From NCBI GenBank assembly GCA_943842625.1, contig CALTCK010000002.1, positions 124,001-188,000 of the forward strand: a stretch of 64,000 nucleotides of DNA. The letters are read 5' to 3'. The DNA comes from an uncultured Flavobacteriaceae bacterium (GTDB lineage: Bacteria > Bacteroidota > Bacteroidia > Flavobacteriales > Flavobacteriaceae). The notes under the pieces are model-generated. The model did no database searches and had not been told where the DNA came from. It worked only from the letters and a program-made list of their open reading frames with translations. The position numbers were made by a program, and so were the translations under genes. Positions 41,627-51,098 of the stretch are shown piece by piece (position 1 is the first letter of the stretch; each line of letters opens with the position of its first letter).

Positions 41627-41646
41627 AACATATTTTTAAATATGTT
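41627..41646. repeat. 20-bp palindrome AACATATTT-TT-AAATATGTT, candidate activator/operator site
   Basis: Perfect 9-bp arms with 2-nt centre, directly upstream of a sigma54-like site. Confidence 0.45.
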
Positions 41647-41647
41647 A

Positions 41648-41663
41648 TGGCATAATGATTGCT
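41648..41663 (+). promoter_or_regulatory. Sigma54-like promoter P1 (TGGCATAATGATTGCT)
   Basis: Matches TGGCAYRN4TTGCW with exact GG-N10-GC spacing. Confidence 0.5.
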
Positions 41664-41713
41664 ATTAAAAAAATGTAATATATTTTATTAATAAGTTTGA
41701 GTTGGTTTGTTTT

Positions 41714-41747
41714 TAAAATCCGTCTTTTAGTTAAAAAGACGGATTTT
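41714..41747 (+). terminator. Rho-independent terminator-like hairpin
   Basis: AAAATCCGTCTTTT-AGTT-AAAAAGACGGATTTT. Confidence 0.7.
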
Positions 41748-41828
41748 ATGTTTTAGGATAGCTCCTTTTTTTTATGATAGCAAACAACAATATCTTTTTT
41801 CATATTGTATATCAGCACTTTACAAATA

Positions 41829-41844
41829 TGGCACGGTCGTTGGT
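41829..41844 (+). promoter_or_regulatory. Sigma54-like promoter P2 (TGGCACGGTCGTTGGT)
   Basis: Perfect -24 TGGCACG, N4, TTGG (one mismatch to TTGC); predicted TSS about 41855, start ATG 41878. Confidence 0.5.
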
Positions 41845-41877
41845 ATTGTAATGATAGAAACATTAAAAACAACTATT

Positions 41878-42930
41878 ATGAAAAAAGCAATCACACTATC
41901 CATCGGAATCTTTCTTATTAGTTTTTCTTTTTTGATTGCCTCCACAACGGAAACCACAAATAATAACTTAAATCCAAATTTTATTAATTATGGTAATTCC
42001 TACATTTTTACGGTTCAGAATGTTGAGTTTTCAGTTTTTCCAGATGGTCAATTCGATTTCACATATTTAGGAAATAATTCTCCAAACATCAACATTAGTT
42101 ATAACGCTGGTTTCAATTATGAGATGTATGTTCAGTACGACATGTATGGGGGCGTTATTCAAGTAGAAAATGTACCTATTTATTATGATGAATTTGGCAG
42201 AGTTTCGCAAGTAGGCACCATAAATATATACTATAATAGAAATCGAGTTACAAGAATTGGAGGGCTTTATATTCATTACAACCGTTATGGATATTACGCC
42301 TACAGTTCTGGCTTTATTAATGCCTTTAACTATCATTACACCTACAGACCTTGGCATTCATATTACATTAGACCTGCCTATACTAACTGTTTGGTATATA
42401 ATTATCCGTACAGAAGGAATTACGTACCCACACGCTACAGCTATACAGTTCACCATAATTATTATAGAAATAGAGGTAGAAACAATAATACCTATGCGAA
42501 TGGTAGAAGAAATTTTGATCGCCCCGGTAGATATAACCACTATAAAGGTGGACGGTATGAAGTAAATAAAAATTATCAGCCATCTCGAAGAAGGACTTCT
42601 GTAGCTGTTGCATCTAAACCAATTATTAATAGAACAAGACCTGTCTATCATACTAAGCCAATAACCAACAATCAGAATCCTAGAGGAAATCGTTTAGTTA
42701 ATAATTTAAATACAAAACCAACTCTAACTGGTAGTCATAGATTTAGAAGTAATAGAAATACAATTTTAAATGGCAGGAAGGTTTCATCTCAAACAAATAT
42801 GAATACTCAAAACCGAACAACTATGTATTCTAGCTCTAAGACTTCAAATATAGTTTCGAACACTAAAAGGAGTCAACAAGTAAATAGCAATACTACTTTG
42901 TCAAGAAAAAGAAGTAGAGGACTGTACTAA
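41878..42930 (+). CDS. Exported Tyr/Arg/Asn-rich repetitive protein of unknown function
   Basis: Signal peptide MKKAITLSIGIFLISFSFLIAS; repeats GGVIQVENVPIYYDEF/GRVSQVGTINIYYNRN/RVTRIGGLYIHYNRY; strongly basic, Tyr/Asn/Arg-rich tail. Confidence 0.75.
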   Translation: MKKAITLSIGIFLISFSFLIASTTETTNNNLNPNFINYGNSYIFTVQNVEFSVFPDGQFDFTYLGNNSPNINISYNAGFNYEMYVQYDMYGGVIQVENVPIYYDEFGRVSQVGTINIYYNRNRVTRIGGLYIHYNRYGYYAYSSGFINAFNYHYTYRPWHSYYIRPAYTNCLVYNYPYRRNYVPTRYSYTVHHNYYRNRGRNNNTYANGRRNFDRPGRYNHYKGGRYEVNKNYQPSRRRTSVAVASKPIINRTRPVYHTKPITNNQNPRGNRLVNNLNTKPTLTGSHRFRSNRNTILNGRKVSSQTNMNTQNRTTMYSSSKTSNIVSNTKRSQQVNSNTTLSRKRSRGLY

Positions 42931-42940
42931 AAGTAGTGAT

Positions 42941-42985
42941 AAAAATCCTCTGATGGGCATCAACTCATTAAAGGGGATTTTTTTT
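42941..42985. terminator. Terminator-like hairpin between convergent genes
   Basis: AAAAATCCTCT...AAAGGGGATTTTTTTT. Confidence 0.55.
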
Positions 42986-44264
42986 ATAAGTTTTTAATCA
43001 AATTACTCATATTAGAGGTCAGTTTTTTTCTGCTAAAACTTGATAATCCTTTAGAATTTAAAATTAAATGACCTTGCCTATATGCCTGATAATATGTGCT
43101 GATTTGGTTTTTAAGTTTTTCTTTTTCAGAATAACCGCAATAGCAACCAGAACTGGTTTCCTCGATGATTTTTTCAACATCGCTTTCTAAAGGACCAATT
43201 GCCAGTATTGGTCGTTTTGCAGCGAGGTATTCAAATAATTTACCTGGTATAATAGCCTTCGTCTCAGGAAGGTTCATTTCAATTAATAATAAAACCTGAG
43301 AATTACACTGTAATTGAATTGCTTTTTGATGCGATAAATATCCCAACGATAAACACTGATTTGTTAAACCGTATTTTCGAATACTATTTGGTATAGCGTC
43401 ACTTACAGATCCAGCCAGTTGTATCAATAAATCTTCGGAAAACTGGGAGTCCTCTGAACACAGTTCGGATAACGCCTCCCATAACACAATAGGATTTCTA
43501 TTGCTTAGTAAAGAGCCTACATGCGATAAGGTAAATTTTACATCTAAATTAGGTTTAAATTCGTCAATAGAATCGTATCCATTAGTAATAACTTCAATGG
43601 GGGTGTTGGTGATTTTTTCAAATTCTCGTTTAGTAGTTGCACTCGTTACAACTAAATGATCTGCTTTTGTTAACACTTCTGATTCTAAGGCTAAATGCTT
43701 TTTTTGAGCTCTTTTACTTAGTCTCAGCGATTTGTGATAATGAATGGTTGTCCAAGGATCTCTAAAGTCTGCTACCCATTTAATTCCTGTTTCCTTTTTT
43801 AAGGATTTACCAATTAAATGTAAACTGTGAGGGGGGCCCGAAGTAATAATGACCTCTACCTTTTGTTCAGATATAAAATTTCTTAAAAAACCTATCGATG
43901 GCTTTACCCATCCTACTCTGGCATCTGGAACAAAAAAATTACCACGAATCCATAAAAGGACTTTTTCTAAAACAGATTGTTTTTGCTTTGTTATAATTCC
44001 ACTACTAACCCGATTTGTTTTCTTTTTTGAAAATAGATTTGCAAATCTATAAGGTTCTTTTATTGGAAATCGAATGATTTGAATTCCTTTTGGAAGCTCA
44101 GAACTAATAGATTCGTCTATTAAAGGATAATGAGGGTTATCTGGAATAAAAACGATAGGGTCAATTCCAAACTCTTTAAAATAAGTAATAAACTTGAGCC
44201 ATCTTTGAACACCAGGACCACCAGCTGGCGGCCAATAATACGTAATTACTAGTACACGTTTCAT
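42984..44264 (-). CDS. Glycosyltransferase (family 4-like)
   Basis: MKRVLVITYYWPPAGGPGVQRWLKFITYF, VADFRDPW, EYLAAKRPILAIGP. Confidence 0.87.
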   Translation of the reverse strand: MKRVLVITYYWPPAGGPGVQRWLKFITYFKEFGIDPIVFIPDNPHYPLIDESISSELPKGIQIIRFPIKEPYRFANLFSKKKTNRVSSGIITKQKQSVLEKVLLWIRGNFFVPDARVGWVKPSIGFLRNFISEQKVEVIITSGPPHSLHLIGKSLKKETGIKWVADFRDPWTTIHYHKSLRLSKRAQKKHLALESEVLTKADHLVVTSATTKREFEKITNTPIEVITNGYDSIDEFKPNLDVKFTLSHVGSLLSNRNPIVLWEALSELCSEDSQFSEDLLIQLAGSVSDAIPNSIRKYGLTNQCLSLGYLSHQKAIQLQCNSQVLLLIEMNLPETKAIIPGKLFEYLAAKRPILAIGPLESDVEKIIEETSSGCYCGYSEKEKLKNQISTYYQAYRQGHLILNSKGLSSFSRKKLTSNMSNLIKNL

Positions 44265-44270
44265 AACTTT

Positions 44271-46709
44271 TTATTCATTATTAGATGGTACTTTCTTTCT
44301 GCTATTCCTATAAAAGCCTCCAGCAAATACCAATAAAAATAAAATGCTACTAGCCAATGATAATTGACTGCCGATAGTAATAACTTGGGGTTCAAATTTA
44401 AATTCAATAGTATGAGATCCTTTTGGAATCGTGAGAGCTCTCAAAATATAATTTGCTCTATAATGTTCCACTAAATTTCCATCTATGTATACATTCCAAC
44501 CATCCGGGTAATAAGCCTCAGAAAAAAGCGCTAATTGATAAGTTTCGGTAGTTGATTCATAAACTAGGTGGTTTGGATTATGACTCTTTAATTTAATGGT
44601 TGCTGTGGAATCTCTTTTAGTATCTTCTAAAGGTAATTTATCACTAAATTCTTTATGAATTATGGCTGTACTTTTAGTATTTAGACTATCAAGCAATAAT
44701 AATTCTTCATTGGTGTTTTGGGCGATCAATACATTTTCTACGAACCAAGCAGCACCGTTTGCGTATGGATTACGTTGAGGGAAAGCTGTTCCATTTTTTC
44801 CTTGGGTAATGATGTATCGTACATTCATCATATTTAGTATCCCTATATCTCCTTTACTTAAATAGAAATTATCGATATCCTGAATTCGTCCAGGTTTTGC
44901 CGCATGGTAACCGCCTAATGCATTGTGGTAATAACTTGCTTTACCACTATTAAATGGACTTGAAGTCACGTCATAAACTCTAAAATACGCTGTATCCTTT
45001 AAAATTTCTTTATCTGCGAAGTTTTCTTGAAAAGGATGGTCCATAATTCTAGACTTTACAAAATCATCGTTATTTACATATCTTCTGTCAACTCCAACCA
45101 AATCAAATACTATCAATATTGCGAACAAAACAACAGCAGTTCCTTGTTTGAGTTTTGATTTAAAATAAAACCATAAAATTCCAGCTGATAACAAAACAAA
45201 TATAAGGGATCTAAGGGCATCACTGGTAAACAATGTCATTCTATCCTCTTCCATGGCAGCAACAAATCTTGGACCTAAATCTTTCATGAAATAAGTATCG
45301 TAGGGACTTGTAAAATCAAATAAGAAAGATTTAAATAAAATGAATATGATAGTTATTCCGGCAGTAATTCCTGTAGCATACATAAGCGCTTTTTTCTTTT
45401 TCTCCAATCCTTCAGAGGTAAATAGAAACTGTTGCAATCCAATGATTGCTAAAATCGGAAGCAATAACTCCAATAACACTTGTATAGAAGATACCGCTCT
45501 AAACTTATTGTAAAGTGGAATGTATTCAATAAAAAAGTCGGTAATAAAACTTAAATTTTTCCCCCAAGATAAGAGCAAGCTTAGTAGAATTCCTGAAACT
45601 AACCACCATTTTAATTTACCTTTAATTAGAAATAAGGATAGTAAAGCCAGGAAAATAATTACAGCACCAACATAAGCAGGTGCAGCTACTATCGGTTGAT
45701 CACCCCAATACATGGGTACTTGATTTAAAATTTGATTGGCTTCTTGAGAAGAAGCTCCTAATTGCATAATAGCCTCTAATGATTTTGGGTTGTCAGGTAA
45801 AGGTTCTGAAGACCCTCCACCCATAAACCTAGGGATGTATAAATTAAAACTTTCTAACTTCCCATAACTATATTCTGTGATGTAATCGTAGTCGAGTCCT
45901 TTATTAGCCACTTTAGCACTTCCGTCAGGATTAATTGTTAATTCGCTATTCCCCCTAGTAGAAGTAGCTGCATACTCTTTTGTTGCTAAAATATTAGTGG
46001 CGTTGAGGCCTATTGCAAAAATTACTGCTACCACTAAAACTCCTACACCCTTGAAAAAAGTCGGTAATGCTTTATTTTTATAGGAATCGATTAAATACAC
46101 AAGACCGATTACCAAAACTAACAAAAGCAAATAATAAGTCATTTGGAAGTGATTTGCAACCAGTTCTAGCGCCAAGGCTATCGTAGTTAGTAAAAAACCT
46201 CTAAAGAATGCTCCTCGCAAGGCTAAAATAATTCCACTTAAAACCAATGGCATGTATGCAATTGCATGTGCTTTTGCATTGTGTCCTACACCTAAAATAA
46301 TGATCAAATATGTTGAAAATCCAAAGGCTAAGGCTCCTATAAAAGCCAATTTGTAATCTAATTTTAGTACTAAAAAAAGTATATAGATACCAACGAAATA
46401 AAGAAATAAATAATCAGCAGGTCTTGGTAAAAACCGTAAACTTAAATCTAGTTTTTTTATATAATTATGAGGGTATTTTGCGCCTAATTGATAGGTAGGC
46501 ATTCCTCCAAAAGCAGCATTGGTCCAATAAGTTTCTTCACCAGTCGATTTTCTAAAATCGTTCTGCTGTTTTGCCATTCCAGTATATTGAACTATATCAC
46601 TCTGAAATATTTTTTTACCCTGTAAAACTGGGCTGAAATAAGTAAGAGAAATCATTGTAAATAAAATGAATACAATAATATGGGGCAGGAACTTTTTTAG
46701 TTGTTTCAT
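44271..46709 (-). CDS. YfhO family membrane protein
   Basis: Polytopic; VLQGKKIFQSDIVQYTGMAKQQNDFRKSTGEETYWTNAAFGGMPTYQL; C-terminal SEAYYPDGWNVYIDG. Confidence 0.85.
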   Translation of the reverse strand: MKQLKKFLPHIIVFILFTMISLTYFSPVLQGKKIFQSDIVQYTGMAKQQNDFRKSTGEETYWTNAAFGGMPTYQLGAKYPHNYIKKLDLSLRFLPRPADYLFLYFVGIYILFLVLKLDYKLAFIGALAFGFSTYLIIILGVGHNAKAHAIAYMPLVLSGIILALRGAFFRGFLLTTIALALELVANHFQMTYYLLLLVLVIGLVYLIDSYKNKALPTFFKGVGVLVVAVIFAIGLNATNILATKEYAATSTRGNSELTINPDGSAKVANKGLDYDYITEYSYGKLESFNLYIPRFMGGGSSEPLPDNPKSLEAIMQLGASSQEANQILNQVPMYWGDQPIVAAPAYVGAVIIFLALLSLFLIKGKLKWWLVSGILLSLLLSWGKNLSFITDFFIEYIPLYNKFRAVSSIQVLLELLLPILAIIGLQQFLFTSEGLEKKKKALMYATGITAGITIIFILFKSFLFDFTSPYDTYFMKDLGPRFVAAMEEDRMTLFTSDALRSLIFVLLSAGILWFYFKSKLKQGTAVVLFAILIVFDLVGVDRRYVNNDDFVKSRIMDHPFQENFADKEILKDTAYFRVYDVTSSPFNSGKASYYHNALGGYHAAKPGRIQDIDNFYLSKGDIGILNMMNVRYIITQGKNGTAFPQRNPYANGAAWFVENVLIAQNTNEELLLLDSLNTKSTAIIHKEFSDKLPLEDTKRDSTATIKLKSHNPNHLVYESTTETYQLALFSEAYYPDGWNVYIDGNLVEHYRANYILRALTIPKGSHTIEFKFEPQVITIGSQLSLASSILFLLVFAGGFYRNSRKKVPSNNE

Positions 46710-46788
46710 CTAGATTTTAAAAATACTTGGGGAATTTATGAAAAAATGTGGAGTTCTTTTAAAATAACAGAAAAGAAGTTTTTACAGA

Positions 46789-47064
46789 TCAGTCAAGTTC
46801 TTCAAAATCGATGTACTCTCCTACTTTCGATTTGGAAGTTTTCGTACTAGACTTTAAGGGATCAATTGTAATTTTTCCTTCTTCATTTTTTCTAGCTTTT
46901 TCTGGTTGAAAAGGGTTTTCACCAAAAGCATTTCCAAAACCTTTTGTAGCTTTTTTGACCATATATTTTAATAAATAGGGTTTTAAAAACTTAAATAAAA
47001 TTTTTAACCCATAGTATACCAAAAGTACTGTTAATACCGTTTCTAAAAAGGAATTCATATTCAT
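46789..47064 (-). CDS. DUF4834 family small protein
   Basis: Short TM protein; KATKGFGNAFGENPFQPEKARKNEEGKITID. Confidence 0.65.
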   Translation of the reverse strand: MNMNSFLETVLTVLLVYYGLKILFKFLKPYLLKYMVKKATKGFGNAFGENPFQPEKARKNEEGKITIDPLKSSTKTSKSKVGEYIDFEELD

Positions 47065-47164
47065 ATTTTATTGCTGGTCAAAAATACAAATAGATTGGAT
47101 AATTTTGTAAAAACTAGTATTAAATAAATGATAAATTATATCTTTGAATCTAACCAAAAACTTT

Positions 47165-48196
47165 ATGGTCATTAAGCGTAGTAAAATTTTATTTCTTTTT
47201 TTATTTATATCAATTTCAGTATTTGCTCAATATACAGAAACGATAAATTCTAATCGCCCAGGATTTTCGCAGGGAGCATTTTCTGTTGGAAAAGATGTTT
47301 TACAATTTGAAACTGGTTTTGGACTAGGCAAAGAGGAACATTCAATCTTAAATAAAAAAACAGATGCTTTTATCATTGATTATAATTTTAGGTATGGAAT
47401 TTGGAAAGAAGAGCTAGAAATTAGTTTGATTGGCGCTTACCAATCAAATGCTGTTTCATTAGTTGATTCTGGTGACAACTTTAAAGAAAGTAATTTTAAC
47501 ACAAATACGATAGGTGCTAAGTATTTATTCTTTGATCCTTATCGAAAAAGACAAATTGAAAAACCAAACCTATACAGTTGGAAGGCCAATAATAGTTTTA
47601 AATGGAAAGACTTAATACCAGCAATATCTGTATACGCAGGAGCAAATTTTGATCAAGCAAATAACCCTTTAACCCACCTTTCTAATAATGACTTAACATT
47701 TTTTAATCCAGAATTAAAAACAGGAATAGAAATAAGCCCAACTGTCGCAATAGCAACTCAAAATAATTGGGGGAGTTGGGTCTTTGTCATAAATCTTATT
47801 GGGGAACGCATTACGTTGGATGAAAAATCCTATTCTTATATTTTAACCTTAACCCATACCTTTAATGCGAAACTTTCGGCTTTTATTGAAAACCAGGGCA
47901 TAAAAAGTGATTTTTATGCAGACCAAATATTTAGAGGCGGTGCTGCCTATTTAGTGAGTAAAGATTTTCAAGTAGATGTCGCATTTTTAATGAACTTTAA
48001 AGACACTCCTTCTAGACAATTTGGAAGATTAGGCATATCTTACAGGTTGGATATGCATGCAAACGATCAATATATAGAAGAAAAAGGGAAAGCTGGAAGA
48101 GCAAAAAAAAGAAAAGAAAAAAACAAGACAAAAAAGAAAAAAAATAAACGAATGGATGGTGTTAACCTTGAAAGTAACAATGGGGTAAATTTGTAA
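47165..48196 (+). CDS. Outer-membrane beta-barrel transporter-like protein with polybasic C-terminal tail
   Basis: Signal peptide ILFLFLFISISVFAQ; TINSNRPGFSQGAFSVGKDVLQFETGFG; tail KGKAGRAKKRKEKNKTKKKKNKRMDGVNL. Confidence 0.75.
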   Translation: MVIKRSKILFLFLFISISVFAQYTETINSNRPGFSQGAFSVGKDVLQFETGFGLGKEEHSILNKKTDAFIIDYNFRYGIWKEELEISLIGAYQSNAVSLVDSGDNFKESNFNTNTIGAKYLFFDPYRKRQIEKPNLYSWKANNSFKWKDLIPAISVYAGANFDQANNPLTHLSNNDLTFFNPELKTGIEISPTVAIATQNNWGSWVFVINLIGERITLDEKSYSYILTLTHTFNAKLSAFIENQGIKSDFYADQIFRGGAAYLVSKDFQVDVAFLMNFKDTPSRQFGRLGISYRLDMHANDQYIEEKGKAGRAKKRKEKNKTKKKKNKRMDGVNLESNNGVNL

Positions 48197-48205
48197 TTTT
48201 AATCA

Positions 48206-49333
48206 ATGATAAAAGTAAAAGAAATAAAATCTAAAAGGGAAATATTACAATTTGTAAAATTTCCATTTTCATTATACAAAGATTGCAAATACTGGGTGCC
48301 TCCTCTAACAAATGATGAACTAGAAACTTTAGACAAGGCAAATAACCCTGTTTTTAAAAATGCCGAGGCTACTTATTATCTAGCTTTTAAAAATAAAAAG
48401 ATAGTAGGAAGGATCGCTGTGATCATTAACCACATAGAAGTAAAGGAACAAAAGAAAAATAAAGTTCGTTTTGGTTGGCTGGATATGATTGATGATATTG
48501 AGGTTACAAAAGCATTATTGCAAAAAGTAATTGAAATTGGAAAACTACATAAATTAGAATATGCGGAAGGTCCCGTTGGATTTTCAAATATGGAAAAGGC
48601 TGGTATATTAACTTTTGGTTTTGAAGAGTTAAATACGATGATTACTTGGTACCAATATCCTTATTATGCAGAACATTTAAAAAAATTAGGATTTCAAAAA
48701 CAGGCAACATGGGTAGAATTTAGATTGCTAAATCCATCAGAACATCTACCAAAAGTTAAACGATTTTCTAACTTAATAAAGGAAAAGTATAATTTAGAAG
48801 TTGTCAGATTTAAAAAGAAAAAAAATATACTACCGTATGTCGATGATATGTTTGGTTTGTTAAATAAAACATACAATTCTTTACAAACATTTGTACCTAT
48901 TCAACAATACCAAATTGATCATTATAAGGATAAGTATTTTAATTTTATTAATCCTGAATATATCACTTGTATTATGGATAAAAACAAAAAATTAATTGCA
49001 TTTTCCATAGTAATGCCCTCCTTTTCAAAAGCACTAAAAAAAGCAAACGGATCACTATTCCCATTTGGATGGTATCATTTAATGAAGGCTCAACGAAAAA
49101 ATGACACCGCAGCTTTCTACTTGATCGGCGTAGATCCTGAATACCAAGGAAAGGGAATTACTGCTCTCATATTTGATGAAGTAAGTGCGATTTTTAGACG
49201 AAAAGGGATTACACAAACCGAAACTAACCCGGAACTTGAAGAAAATGTAGCGGTGCAACAATTATGGAAACATAACAGTCCTGTGAAACATAAAGAGCGT
49301 AGTACGTTCAGAATTGATTTAAAAAACTTATGA
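48206..49333 (+). CDS. GNAT-like N-acetyltransferase family protein
   Basis: EGPVGFSNMEKAGILTFGFEE; AAFYLIGVDPEYQGKGITALIFDE. Confidence 0.75.
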   Translation: MIKVKEIKSKREILQFVKFPFSLYKDCKYWVPPLTNDELETLDKANNPVFKNAEATYYLAFKNKKIVGRIAVIINHIEVKEQKKNKVRFGWLDMIDDIEVTKALLQKVIEIGKLHKLEYAEGPVGFSNMEKAGILTFGFEELNTMITWYQYPYYAEHLKKLGFQKQATWVEFRLLNPSEHLPKVKRFSNLIKEKYNLEVVRFKKKKNILPYVDDMFGLLNKTYNSLQTFVPIQQYQIDHYKDKYFNFINPEYITCIMDKNKKLIAFSIVMPSFSKALKKANGSLFPFGWYHLMKAQRKNDTAAFYLIGVDPEYQGKGITALIFDEVSAIFRRKGITQTETNPELEENVAVQQLWKHNSPVKHKERSTFRIDLKNL

Positions 49334-49704
49334 AACCATTTTTTGTATTTATATGTTTTATGACTGTTCTTTTACTAAGCTCCTGTAAAACAAAATCGTT
49401 ACTTCCAGATCCGTTATCAGCAGGATGGAACGGTAAAAAAGTTTGTGAGAAAATTGAAGACAATAAATATCAACGTATTTTAAAATGTACCTTCAAGCCA
49501 GGTGTAGGTCATGAGCGACATTATCATTTACCACATTTTGGATATACATTGGAGGGAAGTACTTTTAAAATTAAAGATACTACTGGAACCAGAATTGTAA
49601 ACGTTAAAACTGGAAGTTATTTTAACAATAACGGTATCGAATGGCACGAAGTGATTAACATTGGTGATAGCACTGCGGTATTCCTTATTATTGAACCTAA
49701 ATAA
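49330..49704 (+). CDS. Cupin-domain lipoprotein
   Basis: Lipobox LLLSSC; FKPGVGHERHYHLPHFGYTLEGSTFKI...NNNGIEWHEVIN. Confidence 0.8.
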   Translation: MKPFFVFICFMTVLLLSSCKTKSLLPDPLSAGWNGKKVCEKIEDNKYQRILKCTFKPGVGHERHYHLPHFGYTLEGSTFKIKDTTGTRIVNVKTGSYFNNNGIEWHEVINIGDSTAVFLIIEPK

Positions 49705-50965
49705 CTATTCTCCCATTGCAGCTGCAACTGCTGCTGAAAGTCTTTTGTAAGTACCGTTCTCTAAACGCTCACGTATCGAGTTAAATGCCTCTAATGTTTT
49801 TGCTACATCGTCTAAAGTATGAGAAGCAGTTGGGATCATACGTAGTAAAATTAAACCTTTTGGTATAACTGGATATACTACTATAGAACAAAATATACCA
49901 TGATTTTCACGTAAATCTTTTACCAAAGCCATGGCTTCTGGGATAGATCCCTTTAGATAAACTGGAGTCACACAACTTTGAGTGGTTCCAATATCGAAGC
50001 CTTGCTTTTTTAAACCACCTTGCAATGCATTTACATTTTCCCAGAGTTTATTTTTAAATTCTGGCATGGTACGTAGCATATCTAAACGCTTCAATGCTCC
50101 TTCTACCAATTGCATTTGCAATGATTTGGCAAACATTTGAGACCGAAGGTTGTACTTAAGATACGTTATTATTTCGTCATCAGCAGCAATAAAAGCTCCT
50201 GTACTAGCCATTGATTTTGCAAAAGTTGCGAAGTATACATCAATATCGTCCTGAACACCTTGTTCCTCTCCAGCACCAGCTCCAGTTTTACCTAGAGTAC
50301 CAAAACCGTGAGCATCATCTACAAACAGTCTAAAGTTGTATTTTTTCTTAAGCGCTACTATTTCTTTTAACTTTCCTTGTTCTCCGCGCATTCCAAATAC
50401 ACCTTCGGAAATTAGTAAAATTCCACCACCACTTGCTTTTGCCATTTTAGTGGCTCTTTGTAAGTTTTTCTCAATACTTTCTAAATCATTATGCTTATAG
50501 GTAAATCGTTTACCCATGTGCAGTCTAACTCCATCGATAATACAGGCATGTGCATCCACGTCATAGACAATAATATCATCTTTAGAAACCAAGGCATCAA
50601 TCGTTGAAACCATTCCTTGGTAGCCAAAATTTAAAAGATAAGCAGCTTCTTTATTAACAAATTCTGCCAATTCATTCTGCAACTGCTCGTGTAAATCAGT
50701 ATGACCACTCATCATTCTAGCTCCCATAGGGTAAGCCGAACCGTATTTTACGGCTGCCTCAGCATCTACTTTCCTTACCTCAGGATGGTTTGCCAATCCT
50801 AAGTAATCGTTGATACTCCAAGTAATAACTTCTTTACCTTGGAATTTCATATGATTTGAAATTGGACCTTCTAATTTTGGGAAATACAAAATAGCCCTCG
50901 GCTACTTCAGCCCATTTACCGAGTGGTCCTTTGCTTTTGTATATTTTATCGAATAAATCTTTCAT
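49705..50965 (-). CDS. Pyridoxal-phosphate alpha-oxoamine synthase-like aminotransferase, N-terminus displaced by a 1-nt frameshift at 50875-50878
   Basis: Upstream frame MKDLFDKIYKSKGPLGKWAEVAEGYFVFPK joins KLEGPISNHMKFQGKEVITWSINDYLGLANHPEVRK...FVDDAHGFGTLGKTGAGAGEE. Confidence 0.87.
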
Positions 50966-51046
50966 CTTCTTAAAAATTAAGGTTTATCAAAAATACTATT
51001 TTTTTTGTAGCATAACAAAAGACATGCACATAAGAAAATAACAAAC

Positions 51047-51074
51047 AAAAAAAGCTACCGTAGGAGTAGCTTTT
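51047..51074 (-). terminator. Rho-independent terminator downstream of cysteine synthase gene
   Basis: On minus strand AAAAGCTACTCCTACGGTAGCTTTTTTTG. Confidence 0.7.
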
Positions 51075-51098
51075 CTGAGGTTTAAAATTCTATTTATT

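Noticed and set aside
42067-42651. Several overlapping antisense and alternate-frame ORFs (42067-42357 -, 42257-42565 +, 42358-42651 -, 42383-42613 -)
   Set aside because: They sit inside the low-complexity Tyr/Asn/Arg-rich coding sequence, whose codon bias removes stops in other frames; no plausible protein features.
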